A stretch of DNA of 64,000 bases from Duganella sp. BJB480 (GTDB taxonomy: Bacteria; Pseudomonadota; Gammaproteobacteria; Burkholderiales; Burkholderiaceae_D): NCBI GenBank assembly GCA_003416985.1, contig QVIN01000001.1, positions 682,001 through 746,000 of the forward strand, written 5' to 3'. This document shows, piece after piece, positions 7,401 to 16,828 of this stretch; the stretch's first letter is position 1; each line of letters starts with the position of its first letter. The notes under the pieces were generated by a model. It was given only the letters and a program-made list of their open reading frames with translations, was not told the DNA's origin and made no database searches. Made by a program: the position numbers and the translations under genes.

Positions 7401-8735
7401 ATGCGTTCTCCCCCATTTCTGCCATTTAACGCGCCTGCCGTACCGGAAGTCGGGCACGACCGCCGCCTGGTGCGCCGCTACCTGCTGCAGTCGGCGCTGC
7501 GCTTCAACGCTGGCTCGCTTTTGTTCCTGTCGCTGGCGATCGCACTGCTGCCGCTCTGGCTGAAACTCGGCCCGGCTGCGCCGAGCGAAATGGAGGCCCG
7601 CAAGCTGACGCCGTACATTATTGCCGGCGGCGTTGTGCTGGCGGTGATGATCTGGCTCGCGCTGATGTCCAGCGGGATCGCCCGCGGCTTTCTTGCGCGG
7701 CTGGTCGAGGAGGGCAAGGCACTGAGTGCGGAGGCCATGGCTTCCTCGGTGACGCGTCGCATCGATGCGTCGTTCAATCCCTTGACCACCTTTGACCTGT
7801 GCACCGAGTCCTTGTCGGGGCTGGCGCTCGGCACCGCACTCGGCTATTCAGGCCCGCCGGCGTTCTTCCACGACCCTTTCAAGGGCCGGATAGTGCTGGG
7901 CCGCTGGCGTCCGTTGACGCTGGGGCGCCATGTCGAGGTGAGGGTGTCGTCCGATCTGGGCCCCAGTTGCCACATCGATGTCCGCTGCCGCCCGGGCCTG
8001 GCCTGGTTCACGATCCAGCAGGGCGAGTCGCTCAAGACCGCCGAGCTGGTGTCTGCCCAACTGCGCCAGCACCTCGCGCGCCATGCCAGCGCACTGGACG
8101 CGGCCCGGCGCGAGCGCGAGCTGGAGCGCACCTCGCTGCAGGCGCGCCTGTCGGCCTTGCAGGCCCAGGTCGAGCCGCACTTCCTGTTCAACACCCTGGC
8201 CAATCTGAAGTACCTGATCCGCACCGACCAGCACGCCGCGCAGGACATGCTCGACCACCTGGTCGGCTACCTGCAGAACGCGATGCCGGATATGCGCTCG
8301 GTGTCCTCGACCCTGGGGCGGGAAATGGATCTGGTGAGCGACTACCTGGCGGTGATGCGTATCCGCATGGGCGCGCGCCTGCGCTTCGCGGTCGAAGTGG
8401 CCGAAGAATTGCGCGGCCTGCCGTTCCCGCCGGCGATGCTGATCTCGCTGGTGGAAAACGCCGTCAAGCACGGTTTGGAGCGGGCCAGCCGACCGGGCCT
8501 GATCACCATCGGCGCAAGGCATGAGCGCGACGGGAAGGACGGGCTGCTGATCGTGTCCGTGGTCGACGACGGCGTCGGCTTGACCGAACAAGCCGGGCAA
8601 GGCACGGGGCTGGCGAATATCACGGAGCGCCTGCTGCTGCTCTACGGGCGGAAGGCCAGCCTTTTCGTCGAGCCGGGCGACGCACACGGAGTACGCGCCT
8701 TGTTGACCGTGCCTATTGTTGGGAGCCCCGCCTGA
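7401..8735 (+). CDS. LytS/YpdA-type sensor histidine kinase
   Basis: A 444-residue kinase. Two membrane segments lie at about residues 34-54 and 73-93 with only a short loop between them; a ~150-residue central region follows, then a coiled stretch and the His_kinase domain. LQAQVEPHFLFNTLANLK has the phospho-acceptor His260 in the NxLF-type context of the LytS family, and VVDDGVGLTE.AGQGTGLANI is the ATP-binding N/G part. It lacks a recognisable periplasmic sensor, so it may sense the membrane or an intramembrane partner. Its stop overlaps the start of the response regulator gene by one base (TGATG). GAGGA is the ribosome binding site. Confidence 0.9.
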   Translation: MRSPPFLPFNAPAVPEVGHDRRLVRRYLLQSALRFNAGSLLFLSLAIALLPLWLKLGPAAPSEMEARKLTPYIIAGGVVLAVMIWLALMSSGIARGFLARLVEEGKALSAEAMASSVTRRIDASFNPLTTFDLCTESLSGLALGTALGYSGPPAFFHDPFKGRIVLGRWRPLTLGRHVEVRVSSDLGPSCHIDVRCRPGLAWFTIQQGESLKTAELVSAQLRQHLARHASALDAARRERELERTSLQARLSALQAQVEPHFLFNTLANLKYLIRTDQHAAQDMLDHLVGYLQNAMPDMRSVSSTLGREMDLVSDYLAVMRIRMGARLRFAVEVAEELRGLPFPPAMLISLVENAVKHGLERASRPGLITIGARHERDGKDGLLIVSVVDDGVGLTEQAGQGTGLANITERLLLLYGRKASLFVEPGDAHGVRALLTVPIVGSPA

Positions 8736-9475
8736 TGCCGCGCGCCCTGATTGTCGAAGACGAACCCCTGCTGCGGGCGGAGCTGGCGGACCAGCTGCAT
8801 GCCTTGTGGCCCGAACTGCACATCGCCGGCCAGGTCGAAAACGGCATCGAAGCGGTGGCGGCCATCGATGCACTGAAACCGGACATCGTATTCCTGGACA
8901 TACAGATGCCCGGCCTCAACGGCATGGAGGTGGCGCGCCATATTCCCGAGTCGTGCCAGGTCGTGTTCGTGACGGCGCATGCGGAGTATGCCTTGGCCGC
9001 TTTCGACGCCGGCGCGTCCGACTATCTGGTCAAGCCGTTGACGACCGCTCGCCTGCTGCAGACGATCCGCCGCCTGAAGTCGCGCACCGCCGCCAGCCCG
9101 CCGCCGGCGGTGTGGGAACAGCTGTTCGAGCAGGAGAGCGCGCCGGTGCACCTCAAGTGGATCAAGGCTTCGAGCGGCAATTCGGTGCGGCTGGTGATGG
9201 TGAGCGAAGTGCTGTACTTCCAGTCGGACGAAAAGTATACGCGGGTGGTGACGGAGAACGGCGATTCGCTGATCCGGCTGCCTCTCAAGTCCCTGCTCGA
9301 GCAACTGGACCCGCAGCTGTTCGCGCAAATCCACCGCAGCACCATCGTCAATCTGCAGGCCATCGACCGGATCGAACGGAGCGAATTCGGCGCCGGGCTG
9401 GAGGTCATCCTGAAAGGGCGGACCGAGCGCCTGGGCGTTAGCGAGGGGTTTACCAGGCAGTTCCGCCAGATGTAG
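8735..9475 (+). CDS. LytTR-type response regulator
   Basis: A 246-residue regulator. Receiver domain residues 1-120 with IVEDEP (acidic pocket), LDIQMPG with phospho-acceptor Asp55, VTAHAEYA and the conserved Lys in YLVKPL. The C-terminal half is a LytTR DNA-binding domain (LYFQSDEKYTRVVT and FAQIHRSTIVNLQAIDRIE). Coupled to the kinase gene by a one-base overlap, it probably controls genes around it; the S41/ExbBD unit begins only 44 bases downstream in the same direction. Confidence 0.93.
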   Translation: MPRALIVEDEPLLRAELADQLHALWPELHIAGQVENGIEAVAAIDALKPDIVFLDIQMPGLNGMEVARHIPESCQVVFVTAHAEYALAAFDAGASDYLVKPLTTARLLQTIRRLKSRTAASPPPAVWEQLFEQESAPVHLKWIKASSGNSVRLVMVSEVLYFQSDEKYTRVVTENGDSLIRLPLKSLLEQLDPQLFAQIHRSTIVNLQAIDRIERSEFGAGLEVILKGRTERLGVSEGFTRQFRQM

Positions 9476-9519
9476 CAGGGCTGTTAATCGTTTCCACAAA
9501 TCGATGTGAGAGGAAAATA

Positions 9520-10572
9520 ATGAACATGAAATGGATGATCGCACTGTCTTTGTTCTCGCTGACCGTGACGGCGGCAATCGCCGGCACGCCCCCGTCGCCG
9601 CCGACGGTGGAGGTCGATCGGGCGACCCGGCTGGAGGTCATCGATACGCTGATCGCCAAGCTGAATGCCAACTACGTTTTTCCAGACAAAGCCAAACAAG
9701 CCGAGGTCGTCTTGCGCCAGCACCAGCGCGAGGGCAAGTACGATGGGATCACGGACGGCAAACAGTTGGCCAGACAGCTGTCGGATGACATCGATGGCGT
9801 TGTGCACGACAAGCACATGTTGGTAGACGCCAGTGGCCGCCCGGTGCCGCCCGATGATGCCATGCCGCCGCCACCCCAGACGCGGGCGGAATGGGAAAAA
9901 CAGGTGCCGCCCGCGGTGCTTGAAAGGGTCCTCGCATCCAACCTTGGCGTGGAAAAGGTCGATCACCTCAGCGCCAACATTGGCTATCTGCAGCTATCCT
10001 CCTTCGCGCCGGTTTTCCTCGTATCCGACAAGTTCGCCGCATCGATGAATGCGCTCGCCGACACGGACGGCCTCATCATCGATCTGCGCAACAACGGTGG
10101 CGGCGGGGGAGAATCGGTGGCGCTATTGATCAGCTATTTTTTTGACGAGCGCACCCGCCTCAACGACAGCTGGGAACGCGCGACCGGCATCACCACGCAG
10201 TATTGGACGCAGGATAAGCTCGACGGCAAACGCTACGGCGGCAAGAAACCGGTCCTGATCCTGGCAGGCCCCGATACGAAGTCCGCCGCCGAATCATTCG
10301 CGTACCAACTGCAGGCGCTGAAACGCGTCACGGTGATCGGCGAACGCACCTGGGGCGGCGCCAACGCCTCGCGCCCCTATCGTCTCAGCGAGCACTTTGC
10401 CGCGTTTATACCAAGCAGGCGCTCGATCAGCCCGATCACCCATACCAACTGGGAGGGCGTGGGTGTCATCCCGGATGTTGCGGCGAAGGTGGATGATGCG
10501 CTTGTGGCGGCCAAGGACCTGATGCAGCGACAACTTGGTGGCGGCGCACCACCTGTCGCCACGGGGCGCTAA
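9520..10572 (+). CDS. Exported S41-family peptidase (IRBP/TSPc-like)
   Basis: A 350-residue protein with a clear signal peptide (cleavage after TAAIAG). It lacks a PDZ domain: an N-terminal helical part (RLEVIDTLIAKLNANYVFPD) leads straight to the tail-specific protease core, with LIIDLRNNGGGGGESVALL and the nucleophile region GPDTKSAAESFAYQL, then ERTWGGANAS. This matches the IRBP-like S41 subgroup (also seen in N-terminal-domain-containing hydrolases). It stops two bases before the ExbB-like gene, so it probably acts in the periplasm as part of that unit, perhaps trimming its substrate or the adaptor. Confidence 0.88.
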   Translation: MNMKWMIALSLFSLTVTAAIAGTPPSPPTVEVDRATRLEVIDTLIAKLNANYVFPDKAKQAEVVLRQHQREGKYDGITDGKQLARQLSDDIDGVVHDKHMLVDASGRPVPPDDAMPPPPQTRAEWEKQVPPAVLERVLASNLGVEKVDHLSANIGYLQLSSFAPVFLVSDKFAASMNALADTDGLIIDLRNNGGGGGESVALLISYFFDERTRLNDSWERATGITTQYWTQDKLDGKRYGGKKPVLILAGPDTKSAAESFAYQLQALKRVTVIGERTWGGANASRPYRLSEHFAAFIPSRRSISPITHTNWEGVGVIPDVAAKVDDALVAAKDLMQRQLGGGAPPVATGR

Positions 10573-10574
10573 GT

Positions 10575-11300
10575 ATGCGAAAACTCTACCGCACCGCGCC
10601 GTTGGTCGCCCTCGCGGCACACAACATCGCGCTCGGCGCCGACTTCAATATCATTGCGCAGGTCGCTGACGGCGGTGGAGCCATCGTGTTGACGCTTGGA
10701 TTGTCGATTCTGTTCCTGGCGGTCACGATCGAGCGCCTGGTCAATTTCCGCGCGCGAAACATCGTGCCCGACGGGCTGATCGAGCGCGTCAAACCGCTGT
10801 GGGCGGCGCAGGAATTCGGCAAGCTGCAACAACTGTTGGCCGAGCAGGACAGCACGCTGGCCCGCGTGATCGCCTACATCGTCGCGCATCGGCATCACGG
10901 ATACGCCGTCGTCAGCAGTGGTGCCGGCGACATCGCCTCGATCGAATTGCGCCACCAACAGCAAAAGGCCTATGCGTTGGCGATCGTGGCGACGGTTGCT
11001 CCCATTGTCGGCCTGCTTGGCACCGTGGTCGGCATGATTGAAGCATTCCATGTCATCGCCTTCTCCGAAGGCATGGGAAATCCGGCCTTGCTGGCCGGTG
11101 GCATATCGAAGGCCTTGATCAACACTGCCTGCGGTCTCGTCGTTGCGCTGCCGTCCCTGGCCATGCACCATTTCTTCAAAAATCGCCAGGCGTTCTTCGG
11201 GTTGGCGCTGGAAAGAAACGTCGGCGGACTGATCAACGAGTGGTTCCTTGGAAGCGAAGCGCCACCGCAGTCTTTGCATGTGGTGGCCCATGCGAATTAA
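10575..11300 (+). CDS. MotA/TolQ/ExbB-family proton channel protein
   Basis: A 241-residue protein with a signal-like first segment and three further membrane helices (about residues 30-52, 135-160, 178-200). YALAIVATVAPIVGLLGTVVGMIEAF and GGISKALINTACGLVVALPSLAMH are the TolQ/ExbB core helices, including the conserved Thr/Pro positions that line the proton path. Immediately preceded by the S41 gene and overlapping the ExbD-like gene by 11 bases. It should form a pentamer around the ExbD dimer and use the proton gradient to move the downstream adaptor. Confidence 0.9.
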   Translation: MRKLYRTAPLVALAAHNIALGADFNIIAQVADGGGAIVLTLGLSILFLAVTIERLVNFRARNIVPDGLIERVKPLWAAQEFGKLQQLLAEQDSTLARVIAYIVAHRHHGYAVVSSGAGDIASIELRHQQQKAYALAIVATVAPIVGLLGTVVGMIEAFHVIAFSEGMGNPALLAGGISKALINTACGLVVALPSLAMHHFFKNRQAFFGLALERNVGGLINEWFLGSEAPPQSLHVVAHAN

Positions 11301-11718
11301 GCTGGGCGAAGAGGAGCAGCCGGAAATCGGCCTGATCGCGCTGATCGACTGCATTTTCTTCCTGCTGATGTTCTTCATGGTGGCGACTTCGTTCAAGCAG
11401 CCAAGCAATCCGAAAAAGCAGGCCGAGCTGCCGATTTCCCTGCCCGCCGCCCAGGCCAGTCTTCAGGCCGATGAAGCGGGGGAGGCGCCGCTCGTCATTG
11501 GCGTGGACAAGAGTGGCCAGCTGTTTCTCGACGGCGAACCCGTGTCCACCCAGGTTCTGCATGGCCGTCTCAAGATCGAGGCGGCGGCCAATCCCGGGCG
11601 CCGGGTCCGCATTGATGGCGACCAGCTGGCCAGGTATCAGGACATCGTGCATGTGCTCGACTTGTGCCAGTTCGAGCGGCTGACCAATATTTCCATGCAC
11701 ACGCGTGGCGCGCAATGA
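11290..11718 (+). CDS. ExbD/TolR-family protein
   Basis: A 142-residue single-pass protein. The short cytoplasmic start is followed by IGLIALIDCIFFLLMFFMV, with the essential membrane Asp of the ExbD/TolR family in LIDCIFF. The periplasmic part (LVIGVDKSGQLFLDGEPV and RVRIDGDQLARYQDIVHVLDLC) is the normal TolR-type domain. Start at 11290 gives the family N-terminus and an 11-base overlap with the ExbB-like gene; its stop TGA overlaps the ATG of the adaptor gene. Confidence 0.9.
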   Translation: MRIKLGEEEQPEIGLIALIDCIFFLLMFFMVATSFKQPSNPKKQAELPISLPAAQASLQADEAGEAPLVIGVDKSGQLFLDGEPVSTQVLHGRLKIEAAANPGRRVRIDGDQLARYQDIVHVLDLCQFERLTNISMHTRGAQ

Positions 11719-13148
11719 GGTTCGGCTCCATTGATGTTTCGCGGCCGCTGCGCCGCCACATGGCAGCGCTGGGCAAACGGCACAGATTCATGCTGGTGTC
11801 GCTGTCCGTGCATGCCGCGTTGATTTCACTGTGCTACTACTTCGGCTCCTACCGTATCGAGCTGGTGCGGCAACAGGACCTTGTGCGCGCCGGCGCTGAA
11901 TTGTCGAAGCAGTCGAGCACGGAGAAGCGCGTGCTGGATATGAAACAGATCCACGACTTGCTGGAACAGAGTGGGCGCGACCACGCCCCGTCCGGCATTG
12001 CCGAGGACCAGACGAATTTCAGCGCCACTTCGCTACCGAAGACACCGACCGAATTGCTTGAACAAGCCAGGCAGTTTTCAAAATCCATCGCCGAGGTGGA
12101 GAAGCGTCTCAAGGCCGACGAGCTGGCACGCATCGAAGGGATCTCGAAGGAACAGGCGCGCAAGCAACTTGACGCAACGGCACCCAAGCCGGTGCCGGCT
12201 TCAGCGCCAGCGGCGGACGCCAGGCCGGAACAGTTGGCGAAGGAGATCGAGCAGCTTGCGGCGCGCGCACGCGCCGCGCTCGTGCAACGGCAACAGGATC
12301 TGCGGCGCCGTGTCGATGGGGTTGCCGTGCAAAGCCCGGAGAGCACATCCGGCGACGCATACGGCGGCGGCCGGCATCCCGACGCGGTCCGAAAGGGCGC
12401 CGGCGGAGAACTGCCCAGCGATGGCCCGCTTAGCACCACCCCCGGCGGCAACGATAGCCTGGCCGTCGAACGGATCGGCAAGTTTATCAATCGCGATCTT
12501 GCGCTCCCCCGGCATGTCTCCGGATGGTATCGGCGTAGCGGAGAAAGCATCTTCAACCCTGGGACCGGCCAAATCCCGTCGGTCGATGCCGGCGCCATGC
12601 ACAAAGGTGTCGGCCGCATGCTGGGGCGCGGCGGTGAATTCGCCGACCGCGTGTACGTCAACAGTTGGTATCTGATCGGGCCGTTTGAAGGCAAACACGG
12701 CCGCGGACTATTTTCCAACTACCGCTATCCGCCGGAAGAGGGTGTCGTATTGGACGCCGCCTATGCCGGCAAGGACAGTCGTGTGGTGAAGTGGCGCTAC
12801 TTCAACGCCGACAGCTATCCGTTGGTGCCGCCCGATTTCGCCGAGGACGCCGTGTACTACGGCTATACCGAACTCATGCTCGACCGGGAGCAGGATCTGA
12901 CGATGTGGATAGGGGCCGACGACGATGCCCAGGTATGGCTCAACGACGAGCAGGTTTGGGTCGGCGGCAACATCAACAAAATGTCGCTTTGGCGTGCCCT
13001 CTACGACACCCAGAATACCTATGCGCAGGACTTCAATATGACTGAGGGAAAACGCAGGGTGCGCTTCAAGAAAGGCCGCAACAAGGTGTTTTTCAAATTG
13101 GCGAACGGGCCCTTGCGCATGTATTTCTCATTGGTGTTGACGAAATAG
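11715..13148 (+). CDS. TonB-like membrane adaptor with C-terminal PA14/carbohydrate-binding-like domain
   Basis: A 477-residue protein started at the ATG that overlaps the ExbD-like stop (ATGA). One membrane helix at about residues 27-44 (SLSVHAALISLCYYFGSY) has the cytoplasm-in topology of TonB/TolA. A long Ala/Gln/Lys/Glu-rich helical spacer (about 45-230) follows. Instead of a TonB box-binding end, the C-terminal ~160 residues read NSWYLIGPFEG, FPPE-like YPPEEGVVLDAAY, TMWIGADDDAQVWLNDEQVW and KKGRNKVFFKLANG, a beta-sandwich pattern of PA14-like or carbohydrate-binding modules. Thus a proton-driven ExbB/ExbD pair appears to power a periplasmic ligand-binding arm. Function unknown. Confidence 0.8.
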   Translation: MRFGSIDVSRPLRRHMAALGKRHRFMLVSLSVHAALISLCYYFGSYRIELVRQQDLVRAGAELSKQSSTEKRVLDMKQIHDLLEQSGRDHAPSGIAEDQTNFSATSLPKTPTELLEQARQFSKSIAEVEKRLKADELARIEGISKEQARKQLDATAPKPVPASAPAADARPEQLAKEIEQLAARARAALVQRQQDLRRRVDGVAVQSPESTSGDAYGGGRHPDAVRKGAGGELPSDGPLSTTPGGNDSLAVERIGKFINRDLALPRHVSGWYRRSGESIFNPGTGQIPSVDAGAMHKGVGRMLGRGGEFADRVYVNSWYLIGPFEGKHGRGLFSNYRYPPEEGVVLDAAYAGKDSRVVKWRYFNADSYPLVPPDFAEDAVYYGYTELMLDREQDLTMWIGADDDAQVWLNDEQVWVGGNINKMSLWRALYDTQNTYAQDFNMTEGKRRVRFKKGRNKVFFKLANGPLRMYFSLVLTK

Positions 13149-13156
13149 AAGGGGCT

Positions 13157-13190
13157 GGTGGCCGCCACGGCAAGCGCTGTGACGGCCACC
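13157..13190. terminator. Long hairpin between convergent transcription units
   Basis: GGTGGCCG pairs with CGGCCACC and the inner CACGGC pairs with GCTGTG around an AAGC loop, giving 14 pairs with one opposed C/A mismatch. It sits between the adaptor gene and the convergent copper gene. U-tracts are poor on both sides, so it may act as a bidirectional terminator or an mRNA-stabilising end. Confidence 0.5.
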
Positions 13191-13198
13191 ATGCGCGC

Positions 13199-13627
13199 CT
13201 AGTGCGCGGCGTTCAGCGGCTTGACCACGGCGTCCACCACGACCTTGCTGCGGATCTTGTGCGCGTCTTCAAACTCCAGCGTCAACGGGATCTTCTCGCC
13301 GTTGGCCAGCGGCTGCTTCAGCTGCATCATCATCAGGTGGTAGCCGCCCGGCGACAGCTGGACCGGCTGGCCGGCCGGCAGCGCCAGGCCGTCGATTTGG
13401 CGCATGTGCATGACGTCGTCGACCATCTTCATTTCGTGCACCTCGACCACGCCGGCCGCCGGCGAGCTGGCGCCGACCAGGCGGCTGTCTTGTTTTGAGG
13501 TCAGCGTCATGAAGGCGCCGGTGGCTTTTTGCGCGGCCACGGTGCCGCGCACCCAGGCCTCGCTGACGGTGACTTGTGCGAACGCGGGCAGGGCGGCGAG
13601 GAGCATCAGGTAGAGTATGCGTTTCAT
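13199..13627 (-). CDS. Periplasmic copper chaperone PCu(A)C
   Basis: A 142-residue protein with a signal peptide (cleavage near LPAFAQ). The copper site HEMKM..VMHM, then HLMMM is the H(M)x10Mx21HxM pattern of PCu(A)C proteins, which deliver Cu(I) to cytochrome oxidase CuA/CuB centres. Its ATG overlaps the stop of the Sco1-like gene by four bases, and this pairing is the standard one for cytochrome oxidase copper loading. Confidence 0.93.
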   Translation of the reverse strand: MKRILYLMLLAALPAFAQVTVSEAWVRGTVAAQKATGAFMTLTSKQDSRLVGASSPAAGVVEVHEMKMVDDVMHMRQIDGLALPAGQPVQLSPGGYHLMMMQLKQPLANGEKIPLTLEFEDAHKIRSKVVVDAVVKPLNAAH

Positions 13628-14232
13628 GAGAAGAGTCCTTTCAGGAAGCTGGTTTCTTTTTTAGGTTGCATCAGTTGGCGCAGATCGGCTGCGCATTGCT
13701 GGGCGGTTTGCTCGTGCTTGAAGGCCAGGCGTATCTTGCCGGTGGCGTCGAACACGTAGGTGATGGCCGTGTGGTCCATCGTGTACGAGCTGCCGCTGGG
13801 GACTTTTCGATAGAAGATCTTGAAGTCCTTGGCGGCCTTGGCGGTTTGCGCGGCGTCGCCGCGCAGGCCGATGAAGCCCGGGTCGAAGGCGCGCATGTAT
13901 TCGGCCAGCAGCGCGGCGGTGTCGCGCTCGGGATCGACGGTGATGAACAGCACTTGCAGCTTGCCGCCATCGGCGCCCAGCAGTTTCTTGATTTCGACGG
14001 CGCGCGACAAGGCGGTCGGGCAGACGTCCGGGCATTGCGTGAAGCCGAAGAACAGCAACACGTATTTGCCTTTGAAGTCCTGCAGCGAGGCGGGTTTTCC
14101 ATCGCCGTAGAAGAGGCGGAAGTCGGGGCCGATGCTGCTGCCGGTGACGTCGATGCCGGTGTAGGCCGGCGGCGCGGCGTGCGCGGCCAGCGGCAGCGCG
14201 GCCAGCGCGGTGAGTAGGGTACGGCGTTGCAT
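13624..14232 (-). CDS. SCO1/SenC-family cytochrome oxidase assembly protein
   Basis: A 202-residue protein with an N-terminal signal (RRTLLTALAALPLAAHAA). The thioredoxin-like fold carries FGFTQCPDVCPTAL (CxxxC copper site) and the distal His in YTMDHTAITYV, so all three copper ligands are present. It should reduce or metallate the CuA site of cytochrome c oxidase together with the coupled PCu(A)C protein. No oxidase genes are in the window. Confidence 0.93.
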   Translation of the reverse strand: MQRRTLLTALAALPLAAHAAPPAYTGIDVTGSSIGPDFRLFYGDGKPASLQDFKGKYVLLFFGFTQCPDVCPTALSRAVEIKKLLGADGGKLQVLFITVDPERDTAALLAEYMRAFDPGFIGLRGDAAQTAKAAKDFKIFYRKVPSGSSYTMDHTAITYVFDATGKIRLAFKHEQTAQQCAADLRQLMQPKKETSFLKGLFS

Positions 14233-14312
14233 GATTAATCCTGTGATTCGTTGAACAGGCGCGGGCCGGCCGTCGCCGGTGCGGCGCGGTGGCTTGCGGA
14301 CTTAACGGGATG

Positions 14313-14687
14313 TCAGGACAGGGCGGGCGGTCCGCGCGGCTGCGCGCTGGACCAGTTGAACAGCGGGGTGGGGGATTGGTAGTGCAGCGCAGGATAGGCG
14401 TCGTGGCCGCGCAGCACGGTCAGCGCGGACGACGGCGCGGGCGGCGGCGCATAGGTGTCGGCATGGGTGGCGCACAGCGCGCAATGCTTGATCGCGTGCG
14501 TGGCCGGATCGCCAGGCGCCGGCTTGGTTGGCGCGCTGCTGCTACTGCTGCTGCAAATTTCCAGCACCAGCGGATCGCCCGCCAGCGTGGCCATCGCGTG
14601 GCCGATCGCCGGGGCGAACAGGTTCAGCAAGATCGCCATGCAGACGATCAGGCTGTAACCGCGCCGGTGCTTCAGAAATTTGCCCAT
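14313..14687 (-). CDS. DUF2946 protein
   Basis: A 124-residue protein started at the ATG at 14687 (a TTG six codons upstream is the alternative). One signal or membrane segment (SLIVCMAILLNLFAPAIGHA), then a Ser-rich linker, HAIKHCALCATHAD with a CxxC and flanking histidines, and the ending SAQPRGPPAL that is typical of DUF2946. These proteins are commonly encoded beside copper genes in proteobacteria, and the two next genes on the strand are Sco1 and PCuAC, so a role in periplasmic copper handling is inferred. A perfect TATAAT lies just upstream of the ATG on this strand (near 14696-14701), so the mRNA leader may be very short. Confidence 0.75.
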   Translation of the reverse strand: MGKFLKHRRGYSLIVCMAILLNLFAPAIGHAMATLAGDPLVLEICSSSSSSAPTKPAPGDPATHAIKHCALCATHADTYAPPPAPSSALTVLRGHDAYPALHYQSPTPLFNWSSAQPRGPPALS

Positions 14688-14723
14688 GCCGCGATTATAG
14701 GACAAAGCCGGCGCCGGCGCTGC

Positions 14724-16727
14724 TTACCTCAGCGCGAGGCGGGGCGCGGCTTGCGCATCGCCCAGCTTGAAGATACGCACCACCTGCTCCAGGTCCGACG
14801 CCTGGTCCTGCAGCGCGTGCGCCGCCGCCGCCGCTTGCTCGACCAGCGCGGCGTTCTGCTGCGTGACCTGGTCCATCTGCGCGATCGCCTCGTGCACCTG
14901 GCCGATGCCGGCGCGCTGCTCCTCGCTGGCGCTGCTGATCTCGGCCATGATGTCGGTCACGCGGCGCACGCTGACCACCACTTCCTGCATCGTCGTACCG
15001 GCCTGCGCCACCTGCTGGCTGCCGGTTTCGACCTTGCCGACCGAGTCGTCGATCAGCGCCTTGATTTCCTTGGCCGCCATGGCCGAGCGCTGCGCCAGGT
15101 TGCGCACTTCCGACGCCACCACCGCGAAGCCGCGTCCCTGCTCGCCGGCGCGCGCCGCTTCCACGGCCGCGTTCAGCGCCAGGATGTTGGTCTGGAAGGC
15201 GATGCCGTCGATGACCGAAATGATGTCGACGATCTTGCGCGACGACTGGTTGATCGAGCCCATGGTGTCGACCACTTGCGCCACCACATCGCCACCCTTG
15301 GCGGCGATGCTGGAGGCGGCCAGCGCCATCTGGTTGGCCTGGGCGGCGTTGTCGGCGTTCTGCTTGACGGCGCTGCTGAGCTGTTCCATCGAGGCGGCGG
15401 TTTCCTCCAGGCTGGAGGCCTGTTCCTCGGTGCGCGACGACAGGTCGAGGTTGCCGGCGGCGATCTCGTTGGAGGCGGTGGCGATCTGCTCGGCGCCCAG
15501 GCGCACCTGGCCGACCACGCCCGACAGGTTCTTGCTGATGCCGTTCAGGGCGCGCAGCACCAGGCCGATCTCGTCCTTGTTGTCGATGGCCAGTTGCACG
15601 TCCAGGTCGCCCTGGGCGATGCGGGTGGCGGCCGCTTCGGCGCGGGCCAGCGGGCGGGTGACGTTGGCGCGCACCAGCAGGAACAGCACCACGGCGAACA
15701 GCGCCAGCGACACCAGCCCCAGCAGGGCGTAGCGGTTGCGCAGCTGGCCCGCCTCGTGGGTGATCTCCTCGGTGTAGGTGCCGCCGACGATCAGCCAGTT
15801 CCACGGCTTGAAGGTGTGGAACTCGACCATCTTGTCGCGCGGCGCGGCGCCGGCGCTGTCGGACCAGGCGTAGGTCATCGCGCCTTTCTGCTGCGTCAGC
15901 ATGTCCTTGATGAAGGCGCGGCCGTCGCTGCTCTGGCTGTCGATCAGGTTCTCGCCTTCCTTGGCCGGGTGAACCAGCGCCGTGCCCTGTGCCTTGCCGG
16001 GCGCCGCGTTGAGCACGTAGATGTAGCCGGTGTCGCCGATCTTGATGGCCTTGATCTTTTCCTTCAGCATGGCCATGTTCTTCGAGATGTCCAGGCCGAT
16101 GAACAGCACGCCGATGACCTGGCCGCGCTCGTCCTTGATCGGATCGTACTGCGTGATGTACTGCTTGCCGAACAAGGTGGCCAGGCCGATGTAGCTGCCG
16201 CCGGCGCGCAGCGGCGCGTAGCTGGCGTGGGCGTGGTCGAGCTGGGTGCCGACCGCGCGCTCGCCGTTCTCCTTCTTCAGCGAGGTGCTCACGCGCACGA
16301 ACTCGTCGCCGTTGGCGGCGAAGATGGTGGCGACCACGCCGGTGTCGGCGGTGAACTTGTCGGGGATGGCGAAGTCCAGGTTCAGCGCGCGGCCGTTGTG
16401 CTTGAGCGTGGGCGTGGGCTTGCCGCCGATGTCGACAGTGGCGGCGGTGTCCAGCGTGAACGTGCCTTCGCCGAAGCCGGACGCGAACAGGCGGGCAAAG
16501 CTCGACGCCTCGTTGGTCATGGCGGTGTTGAACACTTCGACCGTGTTGGCGATGCCGCCCAGCGTGTTGGCGACGTTGGCCTTGGCGCGCTCGGTCAGCA
16601 TGGCCGAAGTGCTCATGTTGATCAGGCTGAGCAGCATGGCCAGGATGACGGCGATCAGGCCGAAAGTGAAAACGGAAATCTTGGTGCCAACGCCCCAGTC
16701 ACGGGGGTTCATCGTAAAGGTTTGCAT
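14724..16727 (-). CDS. Methyl-accepting chemotaxis protein with Cache sensor
   Basis: A 667-residue receptor: membrane helix 1 at about 15-38, a ~300-residue periplasmic Cache region (Cache_3-Cache_2 type: [67 protein letters not shown]), membrane helix 2 at about 330-352, HAMP, then a signalling domain with [19 protein letters not shown] and the hairpin tip [22 protein letters not shown]. Methylation-type Glu/Gln pairs are present; the C-terminus (QAAPRLALR) has no NWETF pentapeptide. Cache receptors of this type often detect small organic acids or amino acids; ligand not predictable here. Confidence 0.93.
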   Translation of the reverse strand: MQTFTMNPRDWGVGTKISVFTFGLIAVILAMLLSLINMSTSAMLTERAKANVANTLGGIANTVEVFNTAMTNEASSFARLFASGFGEGTFTLDTAATVDIGGKPTPTLKHNGRALNLDFAIPDKFTADTGVVATIFAANGDEFVRVSTSLKKENGERAVGTQLDHAHASYAPLRAGGSYIGLATLFGKQYITQYDPIKDERGQVIGVLFIGLDISKNMAMLKEKIKAIKIGDTGYIYVLNAAPGKAQGTALVHPAKEGENLIDSQSSDGRAFIKDMLTQQKGAMTYAWSDSAGAAPRDKMVEFHTFKPWNWLIVGGTYTEEITHEAGQLRNRYALLGLVSLALFAVVLFLLVRANVTRPLARAEAAATRIAQGDLDVQLAIDNKDEIGLVLRALNGISKNLSGVVGQVRLGAEQIATASNEIAAGNLDLSSRTEEQASSLEETAASMEQLSSAVKQNADNAAQANQMALAASSIAAKGGDVVAQVVDTMGSINQSSRKIVDIISVIDGIAFQTNILALNAAVEAARAGEQGRGFAVVASEVRNLAQRSAMAAKEIKALIDDSVGKVETGSQQVAQAGTTMQEVVVSVRRVTDIMAEISSASEEQRAGIGQVHEAIAQMDQVTQQNAALVEQAAAAAHALQDQASDLEQVVRIFKLGDAQAAPRLALR

Positions 16728-16828
16728 GTATTTATCAGTTCAGGGTACTGCGGATTGAGGGCTCGAAGGCGAGCATGCTCCAGCGGAGCGACTGCGTGAG
16801 GACATCAGGGCGCCTCACGGGTCGAGGC

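Noticed and set aside
14289..16799. Long plus-strand open frame across the chemoreceptor gene
   Set aside because: Repetitive Gly/Arg/His/Val-rich product without motifs; the minus-strand receptor has all expected domains.
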